From NCBI GenBank assembly GCA_033720735.1, contig JAWWBX010000111.1:1-12048 (forward strand): a stretch of DNA of 12,048 nt, read 5' to 3'. The position numbers were made by a program, and so were the translations under genes. The notes beneath the pieces were generated by a model that saw only the letters and a program-made list of their open reading frames with translations, made no database searches and was not told the DNA's origin. Below are positions 6,051 to 12,048 of this stretch, in pieces. The stretch is from B8-G4 sp033720735. Lineage in GTDB: Bacteria > Bacteroidota > Bacteroidia > Chitinophagales > Saprospiraceae. How positions within the stretch are numbered: the first letter of the stretch is position 1; each line of letters begins with the position of its first letter.

Positions 6051-7184
6051 ATGTATTTCAACTGCCAAGATAAAACGGTTTTGCTCTTTGCTTCGTCCTT
6101 ACTCGCTGTCCTTTTAACATGGCCTTTAGATTTAAGCGGCTGTCAAATATCCGGTGATCCGCCACTCCGCGGCCAGTCTGTAATGCGGGTGGTCATCGAC
6201 GCCGGGCACGGAGGCAAGGACCCGGGTTGCATTGGTAAATTGGTAAGGGAGAAGGATGTCGCCCTGGGGATCACCCTCGCCCTGGGACGCATGCTGGAAG
6301 AAGCGTACCCCGACGTCGAAGTCCTCTACACCCGTGATTCCGACGTCTTTGTCCCCCTGCACGAACGTGCCCGGATCGCCAACAAGGCAGAAGCCGATCT
6401 TTTTATCTCGGTCCACGCCAACTCGGTTGCGCGCCGCAACTCGGCATACGGCACCGAGACCTTTGTGCTTGGCCTGCACCGTGCAGAAGACAACCTGGAG
6501 GTAGCCAAGCGGGAGAATGCAGTGATCCTGATGGAGGACGACTACCAGGAGCACTATGATGGCTACGACCCCAACAGCCCCGAAGGGCATATTCTGCTGA
6601 GCATGTACCAGAACGCATTCCTGGAGCAGAGCATCGCATTGGCACACCGCATTGAAGAGCAATTCAAACACAAGATCAAGCGCCACAGCCGGGGAGTCAA
6701 GCAAGCGGGGTTTCTCGTCTTGCGCAATACCACCATGCCCAGCGTCCTCGTCGAGGCGGGGTTCCTGAGTCATGACGATGAAGAAGCCTACCTCGCCCGA
6801 GAAGAAGGACAGCAGGATATTGCTGCCAGTATCTTCGCGGCGTTTGCCGAGTACAAGGCTGCAGTGGAGCAGCCCGCCCAGGTGGTTTCATCCAAGACCC
6901 GCACCCTTCCGGACAAGGAGCGCCCGGCCTACTATGTACAACTTGCAGCCTCCTCCCAGCCGCTGGACACCAGCACCACCGCGTGGCAGGCGTGCGGCCG
7001 TCTGCAAACAAAACAGGAAGACAATTATTATAAATATCTTGCCGGCCCGTTTTCCACATTGGCAAAGGCGACGCAACAGCAGAAACGATTGCGGGAAGCG
7101 GGATTTGCAGGAGCCTTCGTGGTTGCCTATCAGAAAAACAAGCGCATCTCCGTCAATGAGGCACAGTCGCTGGCCCGCCAATGA
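6051..7184 (+). CDS. N-acetylmuramoyl-L-alanine amidase (Amidase_3) with C-terminal SPOR domain, possible lipoprotein
   Basis: A 377-residue periplasmic cell-wall hydrolase that would cut the bond between muramic acid and the stem peptide, as AmiC does during cell separation. The N-terminus (1-30) is hydrophobic and ends LSGC, a canonical lipobox with Cys31, so it may be membrane-anchored. The Amidase_3 domain (PF01520) covers 46-270: VVIDAGHGGKDPG (47-59), REKDVAL (66-72), FISVHAN (118-124) and VLVEAGFLSH (232-241), giving zinc ligands His53, Glu68 and His122 and catalytic Glu235, all present. Residues 293-365 form a SPOR-like domain (AYYVQLAAS at 293-301, then KYLAGPFSTLAKA at 328-340), which would bind denuded septal glycan. 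A later ATG at residue 45 would drop the export signal, so the first ATG is preferred. The MCE gene follows after 18 bases, an arrangement common in Bacteroidota. Confidence 0.94.
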   Translation: MYFNCQDKTVLLFASSLLAVLLTWPLDLSGCQISGDPPLRGQSVMRVVIDAGHGGKDPGCIGKLVREKDVALGITLALGRMLEEAYPDVEVLYTRDSDVFVPLHERARIANKAEADLFISVHANSVARRNSAYGTETFVLGLHRAEDNLEVAKRENAVILMEDDYQEHYDGYDPNSPEGHILLSMYQNAFLEQSIALAHRIEEQFKHKIKRHSRGVKQAGFLVLRNTTMPSVLVEAGFLSHDDEEAYLAREEGQQDIAASIFAAFAEYKAAVEQPAQVVSSKTRTLPDKERPAYYVQLAASSQPLDTSTTAWQACGRLQTKQEDNYYKYLAGPFSTLAKATQQQKRLREAGFAGAFVVAYQKNKRISVNEAQSLARQ

Positions 7185-7202
7185 CGGACACTGAAACTGC
7201 TC

Positions 7203-8252
7203 ATGTCATACGAAGTCAGGATCGGTCTGCTCGCGACGATTTGTATCGCCATTGCTATCTGGGGTTACAAATTTATGAAGGGCAAGAATATTCTCAATGC
7301 CTCCAACAACTACTACGTAGAGTACCGGGATGTGGATGAACTTGCTGCCACCTCGCCGGTCATGATCCGCGGTATGCGGGTTGGCACCGTCGAGGAGATC
7401 CGCCTCAGCGACGACATGCGCAGCGTGATCGCGACACTCGACATCGACCGGGGCATTCGCTTTCCGGCCAGCACCGAAGCACTGATTGTCAGCACCAGCA
7501 TTATGGGCGGCAAGGCCGTCGTGCTGAATGTCACGGAAGCGTGCTCTGACGACTGTGCCAAACCCGGCACATTCCTGTCGGGACGTGTGCAGGGTGTTTT
7601 TGAGTCCATGTTTGGCGAAAAGGACGTTGAGAACATCCGCAACAACGTCAGGCAGATCATCAACACGATCTCCGATTCGCTGACGTCGGATCAGGCCAGT
7701 TCGGCCGTAGCGCGGTCATTTCAGGATATGCGGCTCATCCTCAGCAACCTCGCATCGATCACCGGACAGCTCAGCACCTCCATGGCGGCGTACGACCGCA
7801 AATTGATCGGTGTCCTTTCGAATCTGGAGGAAACGACGGCCATGTTGAGCGCGCGCAACGAAGATATTGCTGCCACACTGACCAACCTGCGGGACCTTTC
7901 ACAAGAATTCAGGGACGCGGGGATCGGCGAGAAGGCGGGTGACGTCATGGCTTCGGCAAGTGATGTCGTCGATCAGCTGGATGCAGCCATTGCCAAGGCG
8001 GAAAACACCTTCAACGAATTGAATGCCTTGATGTCGGGCATCAATGAGGGAGAAGGCACCCTTGGCTTGCTGGCGAAAGACGCCCAACTTTATGAAGAGC
8101 TGTCCAGCACGCTGCGCAATCTCGACTTGCTCCTGCAAGACTTCCGCCTCAACCCGAAACGGTACGTCAACGTATCAGTCTTCGGGAAGAAACAAAAAAC
8201 CTACAGGCTGCCCGAGAATGATCCCGCCGATACCCTGAAGCGACGCCAATAA
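7203..8252 (+). CDS. MlaD-like MCE-family protein (lipid transport, periplasmic)
   Basis: A 349-residue single-pass inner-membrane protein with one MCE domain (PF02470), the periplasmic substrate-binding part of Mla-type phospholipid ABC transporters. Residues 5-21 are the membrane anchor. The MCE domain spans about 36-115: YYVEYRDVDELAATSPVMIRG (37-57), with MRVGTVEEIRL (58-68), then FPASTEALIVSTSIMGGKAVVL (87-108). A Cys pair, CSDDC (114-118), lies at the domain end. From about 140 to 315 it is a long Ser/Asn/Leu-rich helix, expected to form the hexameric coiled-coil tube. The C-terminal LLLQDFRLNPKRYVNVSVFG (308-327) is typical of Bacteroidota MCE proteins. It follows the amidase by 18 bases in the same transcript. 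The permease (MlaE) and ATPase (MlaF) partners are not nearby and must be encoded elsewhere. Confidence 0.93.
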   Translation: MSYEVRIGLLATICIAIAIWGYKFMKGKNILNASNNYYVEYRDVDELAATSPVMIRGMRVGTVEEIRLSDDMRSVIATLDIDRGIRFPASTEALIVSTSIMGGKAVVLNVTEACSDDCAKPGTFLSGRVQGVFESMFGEKDVENIRNNVRQIINTISDSLTSDQASSAVARSFQDMRLILSNLASITGQLSTSMAAYDRKLIGVLSNLEETTAMLSARNEDIAATLTNLRDLSQEFRDAGIGEKAGDVMASASDVVDQLDAAIAKAENTFNELNALMSGINEGEGTLGLLAKDAQLYEELSSTLRNLDLLLQDFRLNPKRYVNVSVFGKKQKTYRLPENDPADTLKRRQ

Positions 8253-8262
8253 ACGGATCATT

Positions 8263-9591
8263 TCAGATGACCCCTCTGGCCTTGAGCGCCAGATATTGAT
8301 TGATCGTATTCGGTGTCAGATCTCCAGGATCGGTCAACACAGCGTGCATGCCATGATTCCTCAGGATGCGCACCATCAATTGCTTTTCGTGAAGGGCCTT
8401 TTCGGCCAGCGTCTGATGATAGATCTCCCGCAGCGAACGCGCCGGCTGGCGGGTCAATGCATGGAGCTCGGTATTCTGAAAAAAGATCACAACGACCACA
8501 TGATGCGCAGCGATGGTGCTCAAATAGGGCAACTGCCGTCGCAGTCCGACCACTGATTCGAAATTGGTGATGAGCAGCATCAGGCTGCGCTGGCGCGCCT
8601 GTCGGCGGACAGTTGCTGCCAGATGCTCAAAGTCTGCCTCCATGAATTCTGTCTGTTGCTTGTAAAGGGCTTCCAGGATACGATGCATTTGATGCGACCT
8701 CCGGCCCGGAGGCACGATGGCATCCACCTTGGATGCAAAGGTGATCAGCCCGGCTTTGTCCTGCTTGTGAATCGCGATATACGACATCACCAGGGCCGTA
8801 TTGATGGCATGATCAAGAAGGGTCATGCCCTCAAACGGCATCTCCATGAGCCGGCCTTTATCCAGCACACAGAACACCGGCTGCGCACGCTCGTCCTGAA
8901 ATGCGTTGACCATCGGTTTGGCCGTGCGCGCGGTAGCCTTCCAGTTGAGTACCCGCGTGTCATCGCCCTGGACGTATTCCCTGATGTGCTCAAATTCCAT
9001 GGTATGTCCCAGCTGGCGCACCCGTTTGATCCCATCAATCTGAAGGCGCTTGTCGAAGGCCAGGAAGCTGTAGTGGCGCAACTGCAGATATGAAGGATAT
9101 ACCTTGACGGCGCGGGCAGCGTCGGCCGAGTGACGGCGGATCAGCAGGCCCAGTTTCGTGTGTACAAAACAATGGATGGCGCCAAAATGATAGATACCGC
9201 GCTCTACCGGGCGCACGGTGTAGCGGACCGACTTCGTCGCGCCCGGCGCGAGCGCAAACGCCCAGTGCAAGTCCCGGATCTGAAATCTCACCGGCAGTTC
9301 GTCGATCACCCGAACGCGGACCGCTTCCGGGTAGTGACTCTTGATCGACAGCCTGACGGGATTCTGATCGCCATTTGACAGGCGTTGGCGCAACTCACGG
9401 TGTGCATCAATCCACCTGTCGTTGCCAAACAGCCGCGACGCATCCACGACCACCAGAATACCCAGGACCAACAACAATACGATGGCCAGCCAGAAGATGA
9501 ATAGACTGAACATGCCAAGAAGGAACGCCAGGATCACCATACCCAGGGCCAGATAGAACCTGTGGTGTACATATAGCTGGCGCCAGATCAT
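8263..9591 (-). CDS. DUF58 domain protein with degenerate von Willebrand-type MIDAS motif
   Basis: A 442-residue inner-membrane-anchored protein, normally the partner of a MoxR ATPase; the exact role is unknown. Residues 12-30 and 32-50 are two transmembrane helices. The DUF58 core (PF01882) is clear: EFEHIREYVQGDDTR (199-213), then VLNWKATAR (214-222), and AKPMVNAFQDER (224-235). It continues as a von Willebrand A-like fold starting FCVLDKGRLMEMPFEG (240-255), where the metal site DxSxS reads D-K-G-R-L, so both serines are missing. The start ATG overlaps the MoxR stop codon by four bases (ATGA at 9588-9591), which fixes the start and implies translational coupling. It is last in its operon and converges on the MCE gene with only a 10-base gap. 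Confidence 0.92.
   Translation of the reverse strand: MIWRQLYVHHRFYLALGMVILAFLLGMFSLFIFWLAIVLLLVLGILVVVDASRLFGNDRWIDAHRELRQRLSNGDQNPVRLSIKSHYPEAVRVRVIDELPVRFQIRDLHWAFALAPGATKSVRYTVRPVERGIYHFGAIHCFVHTKLGLLIRRHSADAARAVKVYPSYLQLRHYSFLAFDKRLQIDGIKRVRQLGHTMEFEHIREYVQGDDTRVLNWKATARTAKPMVNAFQDERAQPVFCVLDKGRLMEMPFEGMTLLDHAINTALVMSYIAIHKQDKAGLITFASKVDAIVPPGRRSHQMHRILEALYKQQTEFMEADFEHLAATVRRQARQRSLMLLITNFESVVGLRRQLPYLSTIAAHHVVVVIFFQNTELHALTRQPARSLREIYHQTLAEKALHEKQLMVRILRNHGMHAVLTDPGDLTPNTINQYLALKARGVI
8275..8293. repeat. Inverted repeat TCTGGC/GCCAGA in the DUF58 3' end
   Basis: TCTGGC (8275-8280) and GCCAGA (8288-8293) are perfect arms around a 7-base loop, lying within the last ten DUF58 codons and just beyond the MCE gene stop. 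It could form a hairpin on either transcript where the two operons converge. Neither side has a T-run, so it is not a standard intrinsic terminator; its position is the only reason to note it. Confidence 0.3.
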
Positions 9592-10568
9592 CGGGGCACC
9601 TCGGTGACTTGCAGGAGTTGTTGGATGATCTGATCGACGGTTCCACCCTCCATTTCTTTTTCTGCAGTGATCACGATGCGGTGATTCAGGGCAGGCACCG
9701 CGACATCCTTGATATCTTCAGGGGTGACGAAATCGCGACCCCGGACCACCGCCAATGCCTTGGCCCCATACATGAGGGCAAGTGATGCCCGCGGTGAGGC
9801 TCCGATCATGATATCGGGATGGCTGCGCGTCCGATGTACCAGATCGGCGATAAACTGCAGCAGCTGTTCTTCTGCGTGCACCCTGGGCAGGTACTCCTGG
9901 AATGCGATCAGGGCATCCGCCTGCAGGACCGGATCCACGTTTTCCAGCCGGTGCATGTTGTGGACTGACTGGTGTCGCCGCAGGATCTCCACTTCTTCCT
10001 CCAGCTCCGGGTAGGCGATCCGGATGCGGAACAGGAAGCGGTCCATCTGCGCCTCAGGCAACGGATACGTGCCTTCCAGATCCACGGGATTCTGGGTGCC
10101 GATGATCAGGAAGGGCTCAGCCATGCGGTAGCGCTGACCTTCAAGGCTGATCTGGCGCTCCTCCATCACTTCAAACAATGCACTCTGCGTCTTGGCAGGC
10201 GCGCGATTGATCTCGTCGATGAGGATGATGTTCGAAAAGAGCGGACCCTTCTGGAAGGTAAAATCACCAGATTGGAAATTGTAGACATTCGTCCCCAGCA
10301 GGTCGCTGGGCATCAAGTCGGGTGTAAACTGAATGCGGGTGAAGGGGGTGTCGACGCTACGCGCCAGCAGTTTGGCAACCAGCGTTTTGCCGAGGCCTGG
10401 AAATCCTTCGATGAGCACATGCCCTTTGGCCAACAGCGCGACCACCAACAAGTCGATCATCGTCTCCTGCCCGACAACGATCCGGCTGATTTGCTCCTTG
10501 AGCCGCTGTACGCCAATTCTGATCTCGTCCAGCGATCCGGGTGACATCGGTGACTGGTGTTCATTCAT
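9588..10568 (-). CDS. MoxR-family AAA+ ATPase
   Basis: A 326-residue cytoplasmic AAA+ ATPase of the MoxR type, thought to act as a chaperone that matures or activates proteins together with the neighbouring DUF58 protein. The AAA_3 core (PF07726) has Walker A GFPGLGKT (55-62; Lys61), Walker B IILIDE (114-119) followed by INRAPAKTQSALFEVMEERQ (120-139), sensor 1 in IIGTQNP (155-161) and the arginine-containing LPEAQMDRF (170-178). The lid (AAA_lid_2, about 235-315) has GASPRASLAL (256-265) with sensor-2 Arg260. All catalytic residues are intact and length is normal. The ATG at 10566-10568 overlaps the stop of the DUF4350 gene by four bases, supporting this start over Met8. Confidence 0.96.
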   Translation of the reverse strand: MNEHQSPMSPGSLDEIRIGVQRLKEQISRIVVGQETMIDLLVVALLAKGHVLIEGFPGLGKTLVAKLLARSVDTPFTRIQFTPDLMPSDLLGTNVYNFQSGDFTFQKGPLFSNIILIDEINRAPAKTQSALFEVMEERQISLEGQRYRMAEPFLIIGTQNPVDLEGTYPLPEAQMDRFLFRIRIAYPELEEEVEILRRHQSVHNMHRLENVDPVLQADALIAFQEYLPRVHAEEQLLQFIADLVHRTRSHPDIMIGASPRASLALMYGAKALAVVRGRDFVTPEDIKDVAVPALNHRIVITAEKEMEGGTVDQIIQQLLQVTEVPR

Positions 10569-11758
10569 GTTGTTGTTCTTTGATAAAAAATATCCAGGTG
10601 ATGCTGCAACGTACGCAGATCTGCAGCACTCACCCGGTTTGCTGACTCCAACCGCTGCATTTCTTGAAACATGCGCCGGGTAGAACCGGCGTCCCGACCA
10701 GCCCGCCGCGCCACTGCTTCGGCGGCATCGTTGGAAAACGAGGTCAGATGAAACCGGTATTGCTCGCGCAGATGCTCCTGAAAATATGTGAGTTTCTTTT
10801 GGACCAGATCACGGTGGTCTCCGTTCTGGTAATATAGATCCCCGATCGTGCGAATGAAGTCAAGGCTGGTATTGCGCCGGGGCGCCAGCACCGGAATGAC
10901 CCGCTGTCTGCGCTTTGCGCCGAAGAACAGGAAGATCATCCCACCGGTCAGCACCAGCCAGTAGGCCCAGCGAAAGGCCGGGCGTCGGGCGAGGACTGCA
11001 AAGGGATTGCCGCCGCCGGGAACCCCCTTGTAGTGGCTATCCCAGGTGACCATCTCCGCTTCCGGCAGGTGGCTCAACACCAACGACGCATATGCGCGCA
11101 TGTCGCTGTTGAGGAAGTAAAAATTGGTGAGCGCCAGCGGAAAACTGTGCAGGTAGAGGGTCCCTTCACCGTACCGGTAGCGCAAATAATTGACCTGCCC
11201 TTCGCGCACCTCCCCCAACTTCAGCACCTTCGAAGAATCAGAATCGGACAATACAAAGTAGGGCACCGTTCCCCTGGTCGGGACCTCCCATGACCTCCCC
11301 GGGCAACAGGACAGGGTCAGATGATCTTGCGGCCGGTACATCCAGCTGGAGTTGGCCGGGAATGTCAGCCCGGCAGAAGCCATTTCCAGATCCAGGCTGT
11401 CGAGCAGTGGCTGCGAAAGTCGCTCAGCTGACAGGAATACCGTGGACCCTTCCCGCACCATTTGCAAGAGTGCTGAGACATCCAGGCGGTCATGCCATAA
11501 GGTATGGTTGATGGCAATCATCGCGCCGGTGAAATTGCCTTGCTGACGCCGCAGATTATAGACGGGCTGCTTGCTCCGGGTGATACTGGCATCGGGAAAC
11601 AGGTCGTGCAGTCGTTCATACAGAATAAAGGTCCCGAAAGGCCCCCGATCGTCATGGTCGTACGTTTCAGTCCAGTCGAGCTCGGCAGGCTGCAAGGCCC
11701 GGAACACAAGGATAATGGCCAGGTACAGCAGAAGTGTGGTGACGAGTCTCCGGGTCAT
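10565..11758 (-). CDS. DUF4350 membrane protein of the MoxR/DUF58 operon
   Basis: A 397-residue membrane protein of unknown function. Residues 5-21 form an N-terminal transmembrane helix or signal anchor, followed by the DUF4350 region (PF14258): LDWTETYDHDDRGPFGTFIL (27-46), then YERLHDLFP (47-55) and a Rossmann-like, periplasmic alpha/beta domain to about 230 (for example GSTVFLSAERLSQPLLD at 104-120 and GEGTLYLHSFPLALTN at 197-212). A second transmembrane helix (264-280) is followed by KRRQR, so the 115-residue helical tail would be cytoplasmic. It sits between the DUF4129 gene and moxR, overlapping each by four bases. In Bacteroidota this trio recurs, suggesting one inner-membrane complex; this is inference from gene order. 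Confidence 0.88.
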   Translation of the reverse strand: MTRRLVTTLLLYLAIILVFRALQPAELDWTETYDHDDRGPFGTFILYERLHDLFPDASITRSKQPVYNLRRQQGNFTGAMIAINHTLWHDRLDVSALLQMVREGSTVFLSAERLSQPLLDSLDLEMASAGLTFPANSSWMYRPQDHLTLSCCPGRSWEVPTRGTVPYFVLSDSDSSKVLKLGEVREGQVNYLRYRYGEGTLYLHSFPLALTNFYFLNSDMRAYASLVLSHLPEAEMVTWDSHYKGVPGGGNPFAVLARRPAFRWAYWLVLTGGMIFLFFGAKRRQRVIPVLAPRRNTSLDFIRTIGDLYYQNGDHRDLVQKKLTYFQEHLREQYRFHLTSFSNDAAEAVARRAGRDAGSTRRMFQEMQRLESANRVSAADLRTLQHHLDIFYQRTTT

Positions 11759-12048
11759 GCCGAAACAGGTTTGCTCTGCAGATGCCGGACAAGTTCAAGC
11801 AGGTTGCGGTACGTCGATGCGTCCAGATCGTGTCCACCATACCAGTAATAGTCAAACGCCTCGGACAGGGCATTGAAAGCGTCCGCCCCTGCATGTGAGC
11901 GCATCTCCTCACGGTAGTCACGATTGGTTTTCCAGCCCCGGACTTCGAGCAATGCATCTTCATCGAGCGCGATCAACAAGGCGATATAGGTCCAGCGCAA
12001 AGCCATCCGGAAATCACCCGTTCGCTCGCTGTGCGAGATGCGCTCAGA
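11755..12048 (-). CDS. DUF4129 domain protein, C-terminal part only
   Basis: The frame is open from the window edge to a TGA at 11755-11757, giving 97 residues of a longer protein. The ATG at 12004-12006 is internal: the 14 codons before it remain open and fit the family. The tail matches the C-terminal DUF4129 domain (PF13559): GDFRMALRWTYIALL, RGWKTNRDYREEM, then FDYYWYGGHDLDASTYRNL. The K-T-N-R-x-Y and W-Y-G-G signatures are characteristic; in other bacteria this domain sits at the end of membrane proteins or transglutaminases. Its stop overlaps the DUF4350 start by four bases. The rest, including the expected transmembrane segments, and the operon promoter lie outside the window. Confidence 0.88.
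   Translation of the reverse strand, partial: SERISHSERTGDFRMALRWTYIALLIALDEDALLEVRGWKTNRDYREEMRSHAGADAFNALSEAFDYYWYGGHDLDASTYRNLLELVRHLQSKPVSA

Noticed and set aside
6132..6773. 213-codon minus-strand open frame opposite the amidase
   Set aside because: The amidase carries all its catalytic residues in the forward frame, and the reverse frame shows no motif.
8253..8262. Bidirectional intrinsic terminator between the MCE and DUF58 genes
   Set aside because: The gap is 10 bases; nearby dyads (about 8255-8272 with a bulge, and 8275-8293) lack T-runs.
9972..10544. 190-codon plus-strand open frame opposite the MoxR gene
   Set aside because: It is the antisense of a perfect AAA+ ATPase; such long shadows are common at this base composition.

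Overview
The window looks like chromosomal core from a member of the Bacteroidota, with moderately high GC by eye. Four things point there: a Bacteroidota-type LptD (OstA-like N-terminus plus barrel), a secreted M43 protease ending in what looks like a type IX secretion (T9SS) sorting domain, the DUF4129-DUF4350-MoxR-DUF58 gene order, and a TAnnTTTG-type promoter -7 box with no clear Shine-Dalgarno sequences. A lineage near Saprospiria is possible, but this is only an impression. There are no tRNA or rRNA genes, insertion sequences, phage genes or CRISPR arrays.

Layout. (1) 1-103 is the 5' end of a minus-strand gene with a YELSHDSIA motif of the kind seen around STAND-type signalling proteins. 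(2) 104-291 is non-coding and repeat-rich: an inverted repeat, a small hairpin, a REP-like palindrome and an octamer array. (3) 292-861 (minus) is an unrecognised small lipoprotein, divergent from (4) 1043-3233 (plus), an OmpA-type peptidoglycan-binding lipoprotein followed after one base by a secreted M43 metalloprotease. (5) 3294-5969 (minus) is lptD. (6) 5970-6050 is a compact divergent promoter region with a direct repeat and an AT-rich palindrome. (7) 6051-8252 (plus) is an amidase/SPOR cell-wall hydrolase followed by a one-MCE-domain MlaD-like lipid-transport protein. (8) 8263-12048 (minus) is a tightly coupled operon, transcribed right to left, encoding a DUF4129 protein (C-terminus only), a DUF4350 membrane protein, a MoxR AAA+ ATPase and a DUF58 protein; each neighbouring pair shares a 4-base ATGA overlap.

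Functionally, most of the window is cell-envelope biology: LPS export (LptD), peptidoglycan trimming and binding (amidase, OmpA lipoprotein), phospholipid traffic (MCE protein), and a MoxR/DUF58 module thought to act as a chaperone or assembly machine at the inner membrane.

I found no clear evidence of a radically new system. The observations most worth following are two related 8-bp tandem arrays, each touching the stop codon of a minus-strand gene; the structured region 104-291; the lptD/amidase intergenic region; and the protease coupled to an OmpA lipoprotein.
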